Positions 14,957-19,974 of a DNA stretch of 19,974 bases are shown here, in pieces. The translations under genes were made by a program, and so were the position numbers. Source of the stretch: an uncultured Selenomonadaceae bacterium. Its GTDB lineage: Bacteria > Bacillota > Negativicutes > Selenomonadales > Selenomonadaceae. The notes under the pieces are model-generated. The model searched no databases, was not told where the DNA came from, and worked only from the letters and a program-made list of their open reading frames with translations. The stretch lies in the NCBI GenBank assembly GCA_905235425.1, contig CAJOKY010000025.1:1-19974 (forward strand), given 5' to 3'. Each line of letters starts with the position of its first letter. The first letter of the stretch is position 1.

Positions 14957-15949
14957 ATGGAATTGATACAAACTTTTGACGAATACTTAGAATTGAGATA
15001 CAAGCCGCTTGAAACGGAATTTTTGAAAAAGGTCGGTCAAAATTTAAGCCGTACACTTCCTACAATCCGCAAATACTGCCTTTCAGAGTGGGTTAAGGCA
15101 ATTACCCTTGCAAACGAAGTTCAGCGGCGAGAAGGGCAAATTTGCGCGTATATGAGCCTGTCTGTGTTGGCTACTTCGCTTATTGATGACAAGCCGATTT
15201 TGCAGGTTGATTTTTACAATGAAGAATGGGTGTTCGGTGAATCTTGGGCGCGGTATCGTATGGACGCCGATTTTTTATTTAAGCATTGGCAGGACTTCAA
15301 AATTGATGCGCTTGACGACAGATTTTTTGTTCGCAGTAAAATTTCTAAAGTCGAAATTAAATCTCTGTTTTGGGGTACGCTTGACAAAATTATTTTTCTG
15401 TTCGCGTGCTACGTGAAATATTTTGCGCCGCGTCTAAGCTACTACAATGAATTTGATGAATTGGTTAAGGCGGAGAGTTTTTATGTCACCTGCGGCACGT
15501 ATCTTGATTGGCAGAATAGAGTTTACGCCATATTGCCGGAAGTGGACTTGCTTAATCCCGATGCCAACGAGGATACAACATTTCAACACGTCGCGAATAA
15601 AATTTATCATAAGCAAAAATTCAGCGGAATTAATCTGCGCGGCAGTCACTTTGAAGATTGTCTCTTCGATAATTTTACGTTTGAAAATCTTGATATAGTT
15701 GACGTGCAATTTACACATTGCCGCTTTGTCTCGACAAAATTTGTAAATCTGAAAATGGCGGGCTGTGATTTATTTGAGAGCTACTTCAAAAATTGTACAT
15801 TTGAAAATTGTTCGTCCGAAATTGATGAGGATGCCGACGAATATTTTGCGCCAATGAGAATGTACCATTGCTATTTATTAAACCTTGAATTTGATGAAAA
15901 TTGCAATTTTGAAAATTTGACGCATATGGATTGTTATTACAAGGAGTGA
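14957..15949 (+). CDS. Pentapeptide-like repeat protein, probable injection-system cargo or adaptor
   Basis: A 330-residue soluble protein, no signal peptide. The N-terminal ~200 residues (WVKAITLANEVQRREGQICA, FYNEEWVFGESWARYR) match no family I can name. From about residue 220 it shows a five-residue rhythm with central Phe/Leu and Cys/Asn-rich turns (FSGINLRGSHFEDCLFDNF, FTHCRFVSTKFVNLKMAGCD, FKNCTFENC), which is the pentapeptide-repeat right-handed beta-helix pattern in a degenerate form. Proteins like this occur beside VgrG-like genes in Bacillota as adaptors or cargo, but function here is inferred from position. The ribosome site of the next gene (AAGGAG 15941-15946) lies in its last codons, so the two are co-transcribed. 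The start is uncertain because no good ribosome site precedes ATG 14957. Confidence 0.85.
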   Translation: MELIQTFDEYLELRYKPLETEFLKKVGQNLSRTLPTIRKYCLSEWVKAITLANEVQRREGQICAYMSLSVLATSLIDDKPILQVDFYNEEWVFGESWARYRMDADFLFKHWQDFKIDALDDRFFVRSKISKVEIKSLFWGTLDKIIFLFACYVKYFAPRLSYYNEFDELVKAESFYVTCGTYLDWQNRVYAILPEVDLLNPDANEDTTFQHVANKIYHKQKFSGINLRGSHFEDCLFDNFTFENLDIVDVQFTHCRFVSTKFVNLKMAGCDLFESYFKNCTFENCSSEIDEDADEYFAPMRMYHCYLLNLEFDENCNFENLTHMDCYYKE

Positions 15950-15955
15950 AGATTT

Positions 15956-17656
15956 ATGAAGTATGAAATAAAAATTTGGAAGGATCCTACTACATTGCCT
16001 GACTTTAAGCCTGAAAAAGCCGCCAATTTATTGCAAAGTACGGCAAATGCAATAACTAAATCTATCGGACTTGGAAAAGGTGTGTCTAATCCGGACATTT
16101 TAATTGACCAAAACGAAGGCGGCGAAGATGCTATCCAATCTGTAGCAATTTCTTATTTGACAAAGGAAATTGATTCTGTTGAACATGAAAATGTGAGGAC
16201 TAAAAAGAAAGTTCGCGTCATAAAAATTGACATTAAAGGAAATTTGTATTTGCCGCTTGACGGAGGTATTCTCGGTGACGCCGAAAAAGCACTTGGTTTA
16301 AGTCAAGGCGATGAAAATAAATTGCGCGATACACTTTTGCTTTCAAAATGGGCTAGTGTACTTCCCGAAGATGATAGAGACGACCATTATTATCGAGGAA
16401 TTGTCATCAACATTATTACGAAGGCGGGAGATTTTCGCTTAATTACGGCAAAAAAAGTTTATGTGGACAGTTACACCGAAAATTATCAAGAAGGCGAATG
16501 TGGCACGTTTACAATGTCGCTCATTGAAAAAGTTGACTCGAATGATGACTTTAAAGTTGACGGCTTGGGCTATGAAAAAGTTTCGGTAGTTAAAACTCTT
16601 GAGCAAAAATTGGATAAAGCGTCAAAAGTTGTTGCAACTACGGGCGCGGTTATTGCCGGTGTCGGAGCAGTCGGAAAAACTGTTACCGAAACTGTAGAAA
16701 AATTCACCGGCGAAACTGCCGCTACTCGTTGGCTTAAGTACGGCTTTGATACGGCGGGCAGTGCGGGTAATGTCGCTAACAGTGCGTCCAAGATTGTGAA
16801 AAATCCCAAAGATGTTAAGAATTGGACAGACGGAATAACCGACATCAACAAAAATGTCAATGAACGCATTCAAAAAGGCGTTGACACCAAAGAAGAAATT
16901 CCGCTTGCAACTATGGAAGCTTTGTATCTTGGCAAAATTAAATCAGATCCCGAACGTTACAAAAAATATATCCATATGTCTGATGCCGAAAAACGCGCGG
17001 AATTAGAAAAAGCCTCTGAAGAAATACGCGCCAGTGCAAAAACTACTAAGGATATGGAAAAAGCTGTTACGTATGAAAAAGAAGTTGCCAATTTGGAAAA
17101 AGAATATTTGGATTTGATTAAAGCTGATCCCGAACTTTCGGAAAAATATAACAAGGCGACGATGGAAGAAAAACTTAAAATGTTGCAGGAACAGAAGAAA
17201 AATTTTGACGATATGCAAGATAAATATTTGCCGTTTATTAAGGCAGATCCGCAAAAATTTGAAGAATATACTAAGGCGACGACCGATAAGCAGTTGGAAA
17301 TGTTGGAAGAGACTAAAAAGCAACAAAAAGAAGTTGCCAATTTGGAAAAAGAATATTTAGATTTGATTAAAGCTGACCCCGAACTTTCGGAAAAATATAA
17401 CAAGGCGACGATGGAAGAAAAACTTAAAATGTTGGAAGAAGCCAAAACAGTGGATGAAGAAAAAACCAAAAAATTTTTCAACGAAAACATCAATAATTAC
17501 TTAAAAGATGATGATAAAATTGAAAATGAAAATGAAAGTGAAAGTGTTGAGAATAAACCTAAATCAACTTCAACCTCCCAAATAAATTTGACAGATAAAA
17601 TAAATTCAGCCGCGCAGAAGAAAAATGGTGATGGCAATGGCAACGGTACAAAGTGA
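15956..17656 (+). CDS. Unknown 566-residue protein: tail-like N-terminus plus helical repeats, candidate effector
   Basis: AAGGAG lies nine bases before ATG 15956, so the start is firm. Residues 1-200 appear beta-rich and end in KKVYVDSYTENYQEGECGTF, reminiscent of tail-tube or LysM-adaptor domains of contractile tails (weak, by eye). Residues about 222-245 are small, hydrophobic and Gly-rich (VVATTGAVIAGVGAVGKTV) and could enter a membrane. Residues about 320-505 are charged, coiled-coil-like, with four repeats around IKxDPxxxxKY (residues about 325, 391, 425 and 474), two of them nearly identical. The tail is Glu/Asn/Ser-rich with a Gly-Asn run. No catalytic motif is recognised. Downstream of a VgrG-like gene and overlapped by a small gene, it is a good candidate for a delivered protein; that is inference. 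Confidence 0.87.
   Translation: MKYEIKIWKDPTTLPDFKPEKAANLLQSTANAITKSIGLGKGVSNPDILIDQNEGGEDAIQSVAISYLTKEIDSVEHENVRTKKKVRVIKIDIKGNLYLPLDGGILGDAEKALGLSQGDENKLRDTLLLSKWASVLPEDDRDDHYYRGIVINIITKAGDFRLITAKKVYVDSYTENYQEGECGTFTMSLIEKVDSNDDFKVDGLGYEKVSVVKTLEQKLDKASKVVATTGAVIAGVGAVGKTVTETVEKFTGETAATRWLKYGFDTAGSAGNVANSASKIVKNPKDVKNWTDGITDINKNVNERIQKGVDTKEEIPLATMEALYLGKIKSDPERYKKYIHMSDAEKRAELEKASEEIRASAKTTKDMEKAVTYEKEVANLEKEYLDLIKADPELSEKYNKATMEEKLKMLQEQKKNFDDMQDKYLPFIKADPQKFEEYTKATTDKQLEMLEETKKQQKEVANLEKEYLDLIKADPELSEKYNKATMEEKLKMLEEAKTVDEEKTKKFFNENINNYLKDDDKIENENESESVENKPKSTSTSQINLTDKINSAAQKKNGDGNGNGTK
17081..17434 (+). repeat. Near-identical 105-bp direct repeats within the candidate effector
   Basis: 17081-17185 and 17330-17434 differ at only two positions that I can see (TTGGAT/TTAGAT and GATCCC/GACCCC), both silent. 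They encode EVANLEKEYLDLIKADPELS and the following KYNKATMEEKLKML. A diverged copy lies between them (PFIKADPQKFEEYTKAT), and another precedes them. Confidence 0.9.
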
Positions 17657-18176
17657 GTGGTTTTGGATAAAAAAAGACCCTGACGCTCCGACAATTTCAG
17701 ACGCGGCAGGGTTTAACAGAAAAAATTATCCTTATGTCACGGACGAAAAATCTTTTGGCTTAGTCGATGACAACGTAGCATTTTATCGTTACGGCGGCTT
17801 TTTCATTGAGTGCGATTTTTTATTCGAGCCTACATTTTTGATTCACGACAATTTACAATCTCTCTTCAAACTGCTTGAACCGGAATTGCAATTCAAGGGC
17901 GTTCAACTCTACGCCGCGCGTAATCCCAAAACTTCCGCGACGCCGCTTTATTGGTTGCCATACCTGCCGACAATCGCCGCTGTCAGCGAAAAATCTAAAA
18001 TCATACTCGGCAAGCCGGTTAAACTGATTTTAAAATCTGAACAGCTTGAAAAAAAGCGCGTTGCACATTGCAAGCTACCTGCGGCTGATATTTGGCTTTT
18101 ATCATTGGAGGCGGCAGAATGTTTACTGCGCCGTCAACCAATCGGCATAGTATTAGAACAAGTTTCGCTTGAGTAA
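17625..18176 (+). CDS. Unknown small protein overlapping the candidate effector; possible immunity or partner protein
   Basis: A 183-residue protein with several possible starts in a row (ATG 17625, GTG 17628, ATG 17631, ATG 17637); the protein proper begins near TVQSEWFWIKKDPDAP. It overlaps the end of the preceding gene by about 30 bases, a sign of translational coupling. It is rich in aromatic residues, has no signal peptide or membrane segment, and ends KLPAADIWLLSLEAAECLLR then IGIVLEQVSLE. The end recalls Imm11/DUF1629-like immunity proteins in its pattern of a terminal helix and strand, but the match is too weak to name. Position immediately after a candidate effector fits an immunity or chaperone role. 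A terminator lies 28 bases after its stop, so it ends the operon. Confidence 0.85.
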   Translation: MVMAMATVQSEWFWIKKDPDAPTISDAAGFNRKNYPYVTDEKSFGLVDDNVAFYRYGGFFIECDFLFEPTFLIHDNLQSLFKLLEPELQFKGVQLYAARNPKTSATPLYWLPYLPTIAAVSEKSKIILGKPVKLILKSEQLEKKRVAHCKLPAADIWLLSLEAAECLLRRQPIGIVLEQVSLE

Positions 18177-18203
18177 AAAATTTTTTAACAGACAACTAAA
18201 AAG

Positions 18204-18233
18204 TCCCTCCGACATTTGCCGAAGGGATTTTTT
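18204..18233. terminator. Bidirectional rho-independent terminator
   Basis: TCCCT/AGGGA arms (18204-18208, 18223-18227) with an inner CG-rich stem are followed by TTTTTT on the plus strand and by CTTTTT on the minus strand. On the minus strand G-U pairs allow a ten-pair stem with an AAAT loop. It separates the convergent cargo operon and the GG-leader gene. Confidence 0.8.
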
Positions 18234-18283
18234 CTTTATACAAACTCCTACATCTAAGCGAATCGTAGGTATGAAAATTTTAA

Positions 18284-18622
18284 TTATTTGCCGTCAATGA
18301 TATTCCAAGCCTGTTCGCGAGTAATTTGCTTGCCTTTGTAGGTGTAAGTGTTATTTTCCAAGAATTTGCCGTTGTATTCCATTGTAATGCCGTGCGCCGC
18401 GAAGACTGCACCGACTTTATCTACATACTGGTGACGCAAATTGCTATCGCCAATCATTTTGATAAGGTCGCTGTTGAGGTTAGAGATGTCGAGATTTTCA
18501 AATCCGGGAATGCCGCGCTTTTTCGCGTCAAGCATATCAGCTGTAAATTCTACCCAAGAACCGCCTGCAACGTTGTTCAGTTCGTCATCACTCATAATTT
18601 CATTGTTGATTTCTTCAGACAT
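18284..18622 (-). CDS. Exported protein with double-glycine leader
   Basis: A 112-residue protein whose first 21 residues end in MSDDELNNVAGG. This matches the double-glycine leader consensus LSxxELxxIxGG at every conserved position (Ser -11, Glu -8, Leu -7, Val -4, Gly -2, Gly -1). Such leaders are cut after GG by C39-peptidase ABC exporters during secretion of bacteriocins and signalling peptides. The mature part would be 91 residues, without Cys, acidic/basic mixed and ending TYKGKQITREQAWNIIDGK: longer than most class II bacteriocins, so an exported protein of unknown activity. A ribosome site GAAAGGAAG lies upstream of ATG 18622. A weak promoter-like TACAAT (minus strand, 18669-18674) may drive it, or it may be read from the 19513 promoter. 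No exporter or immunity gene is in the window. Confidence 0.85.
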   Translation of the reverse strand: MSEEINNEIMSDDELNNVAGGSWVEFTADMLDAKKRGIPGFENLDISNLNSDLIKMIGDSNLRHQYVDKVGAVFAAHGITMEYNGKFLENNTYTYKGKQITREQAWNIIDGK

Positions 18623-18711
18623 TTTTATTACTTCCTTTCAATTCTTTCAAAATTTTTTTTCACATATTGTACGCGCAGATTTCAAAAATATTAATAGCCT
18701 AAAAAATTTTT

Positions 18712-19485
18712 TTACTCAAGCATAATTTCTCTGCGGCGGCGACGCGTACCCAAAATTTCGCGACGTCTGCCGTTTTTAATTTCGCGCAGAATCAAAGATA
18801 AATTATCGTACAAAATCTGATTCGTCGGCGCAGTCAATTCAGTTTTCAAGCGGTGTTCAATGTACAAACTAATCTGCGCGGCACTAAATATACTGCCACT
18901 CAATGCGGCAAAACAAAAATTAAAATCTTCCGTAGCAAGTTCAAAATCGCGTGCTTCATTTGCAAAGGCAATCAAAATTTCCGGCGAAAGAGTATGCCCG
19001 CCTACTGCCGCGTAAGGAACATTGACAGTATTAACCGTGTCAAATTCAGTCACTCTGTCAAAAAAATCAGTGTACGTCGTACGAAGAACCGCGCCTTTTT
19101 TTAATTTGAATCGGCAAATTTCCAGTTCATTTGACGCAACATTCATATTGTGAGTTAAAATTACATTCACGTTGCGCTGAGTGAAATTTTCCGTCTCAAG
19201 TTCCGGCTCAAAAATCAATTTCATCATCATATATTCTTCTGTCGGCGCGTATTCAACAGACATCGGCTCTTTAATCAGATAAAAAAATTTATTGTAAAAA
19301 ATTATACCCTCGCTAAGTGTAATGGTGTCAGGCGTCGTTACGGGGCGGCAACCGCTTATAATCCCGTCGCCGTAATCTTCCATAAAAAGTGGAAATATAT
19401 CAAAGGCGCGGTCACGAATACTGCAAAGAGCCTCTGTTCGCAGGACGTGCAGGCGTTCAAATTGGGGATATTTTTGTTCGTTCAT
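18712..19485 (-). CDS. Unknown 257-residue protein, possibly tail/baseplate-related
   Basis: I do not recognise a family with certainty. ATG 19485 has a strong AGGAG ribosome site eight bases upstream and an extended -10 promoter. The sequence has a segment (EDYGDGIISGCRPVTTPDTI, then LSEGIIFYNKFFYLIKEP) whose order, disordered start, DGIxSG, then TIxxGxxxxN strand, resembles the N-terminal attachment domain of phage tail fibres and baseplate proteins. The C-terminus is very basic (RRREILGTRRRRREIMLE). There is no signal peptide or membrane segment. Given the injection-system genes upstream on the other strand, a structural or adaptor role is possible, but this is inference. It is followed on the same strand by the GG-leader gene after about 90 bases. 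Confidence 0.85.
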   Translation of the reverse strand: MNEQKYPQFERLHVLRTEALCSIRDRAFDIFPLFMEDYGDGIISGCRPVTTPDTITLSEGIIFYNKFFYLIKEPMSVEYAPTEEYMMMKLIFEPELETENFTQRNVNVILTHNMNVASNELEICRFKLKKGAVLRTTYTDFFDRVTEFDTVNTVNVPYAAVGGHTLSPEILIAFANEARDFELATEDFNFCFAALSGSIFSAAQISLYIEHRLKTELTAPTNQILYDNLSLILREIKNGRRREILGTRRRRREIMLE

Positions 19486-19512
19486 TATTTTTTCTCCTAA
19501 AGTTTTTTCTTA

Positions 19513-19521
19513 ATTATAACA
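19513..19521 (-). promoter_or_regulatory. Extended -10 promoter for the 257-residue protein gene
   Basis: On the minus strand the sequence reads TGTTATAAT, a perfect TATAAT (19513-19518) with the TGn extension. No good -35 box is seen at 16-18 bases. It lies in the T-rich tail of the minus-strand terminator of the toxin remnant, 27 bases before the start codon. Confidence 0.6.
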
Positions 19522-19524
19522 AAA

Positions 19525-19558
19525 AAATCTCCGACAAACTTTTTCATCGGAAATTTTT
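19525..19558. terminator. Bidirectional terminator hairpin
   Basis: TCCGA (19530-19534) and TCGGA (19547-19551) form the core stem, extended by A/T pairs after one mismatch. The plus strand continues into a run of Ts (19554-19561) and the minus strand into seven Ts (19527-19521). It directly follows the decayed HicA-like gene on the minus strand. Confidence 0.75.
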
Positions 19559-19559
19559 T

Positions 19560-19778
19560 TTAGAAATGATATTTTATTCCGCTTTGTTTCATAATTCATT
19601 TTCAATGTGTCGAGATTTAATTTTTCCGTCTACCGGAAAATTTTTATTTGTTATCGAGCTGTACCAAATATCATGGTCGCTTTTTCCGCGTCATAAAAAT
19701 TTGCATCCATTTTCAGATAGAATTTCTCTAACTTTTGCTTCATCATTCCAAGAAAGCTTTATATTATATCCTTCCGTG
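19560..19778 (-). pseudogene. hicA: Decayed HicA-type toxin, apparently fused to a DUF1902-like antitoxin start
   Basis: Read on the minus strand, the remnant gives YNIKLSWNDEAKV, the pattern that opens DUF1902/HicB-like antitoxins, running directly into REILSENGCKFL, then RGKSDHDIWYSSITNKNFPV and DGKIKSRHIENE, which match the HicA/YcfA mRNA-interferase family including the dsRBD-like core and the functional His in SDHDIWY. There is no start codon. A TGA (plus positions 19691-19693) replaces one residue after KFL, and a one-base loss around 19593-19597 shifts the frame before the family's normal end MKQSGIKYHF and its stop (19560-19562). The antitoxin middle and toxin N-terminus are missing, consistent with a deletion fusing two adjacent genes. 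The gene is dead. Confidence 0.75.
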
Positions 19779-19974
19779 AACCACACACGACTGAAGTCGC
19801 GAGCTTCTGGGAGACAGTAGTTTTTTGGATCTCCATTTAAGAAGATTGATAGTTAAGCTACCCTTATTCTTACAGGCGTGTCCACGTCGCCTCTACACGA
19901 TAAGACCGAAGTCTACACGCTTACTTTGTTTTACAGTTTGCACCTTTTCTCTTAAACCCGTCACGAGTCACCCG
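19776..19974 (-). mobile_element. IS605/TnpB-like right end and omega-RNA region, continues beyond window
   Basis: On the minus strand the segment runs toward a hairpin CGAC/GTCG with a TTCA loop (plus 19788-19799), followed by TGTGTGGTTCAC, which ends at 19776. This is the layout of IS200/IS605 (TnpB) right ends that I know as CACGACTTCAGTCGTG-type hairpins plus GGTTCAC. No complete ORF is present; a tnpB gene would lie beyond 19974. The end abuts the HicA/antitoxin remnant, which would be the insertion flank. Identification is by motif recall only. Confidence 0.5.

Noticed and set aside
16957..17493. Minus-strand open frame of 178 codons, Ser/Phe-rich
   Set aside because: It is the antisense of the Lys/Glu-rich repeats; the repeats themselves explain its apparent regularity.
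18326..18725. Two plus-strand frames opposite the GG-leader gene
   Set aside because: The minus-strand gene has a perfect leader motif and ribosome site; these frames have neither.
19389..19820. Plus-strand open frame of 143 codons
   Set aside because: It crosses a minus-strand gene start, a promoter, a terminator and the toxin fossil, so it cannot be a real gene.

Overview
The window looks like one strand-coherent accessory region (all plus-strand genes up to about 18.2 kb, then minus-strand genes) from an anaerobic Bacillota. A Negativicutes relative is my best guess, but this is inference. The basis is strong AGGAG-type ribosome sites, a SpoIIE-phosphatase/STAS partner-switching pair, a reductase-ending nonribosomal peptide synthetase of the kind known from gut and rumen Bacillota, and moderate-to-low G+C by eye. 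No rRNA, tRNA or CRISPR array was seen.

1-7291: the 3' part of a two-module NRPS (A-T-C-A-T-reductase), overlapped by ATGA with a membrane HAMP/SpoIIE-type phosphatase, itself overlapped by TAATG with a STAS anti-sigma-factor antagonist. This is one transcription unit. The anti-sigma kinase expected next is absent; only a short degraded ORF stands in its place. 7292-7722 holds a near-consensus promoter and a structured stretch that resembles the right end and omega-RNA region of an IS605/TnpB element, ending one base before the next start codon.

7723-14733: a contractile-injection-system (CIS/T6SS-like) tip module. It holds a membrane vWA protein with an FHA-like tail, a DUF4280 PAAR-like tip protein, a VgrG-like hub/spike that appears to start at ATT, a YD-repeat (RHS) protein lacking any core or toxin end, and a second VgrG-like gene broken by a 7-bp tandem duplication. 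Three of the gene junctions are filled by unusual 7-bp-periodic TAG arrays whose first TAG is the stop codon of the gene before. 14734-14956 is a hairpin-rich intergenic repeat.

14957-18176: a probable cargo operon. It encodes a pentapeptide-like protein, a 566-residue protein with an N-terminal tail-like domain and helical repeats, and an overlapping small protein that could be its partner or immunity protein.

18204-19974: a bidirectional terminator, then minus-strand genes for a 112-residue protein with a perfect double-glycine export leader and a 257-residue unknown, possibly tail-like protein behind an extended -10 promoter. Beyond them lies a decayed HicA-type toxin remnant apparently fused to the start of its DUF1902-type antitoxin, abutting a second IS605-like right end that runs off the window.

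The region therefore combines secretion hardware and cargo, a secreted-peptide-aldehyde-type NRPS, a signalling pair, an exported GG-leader protein, and several scars of shuffling (two IS605-like ends, heptamer arrays, a broken VgrG, a truncated RHS, a dead toxin).
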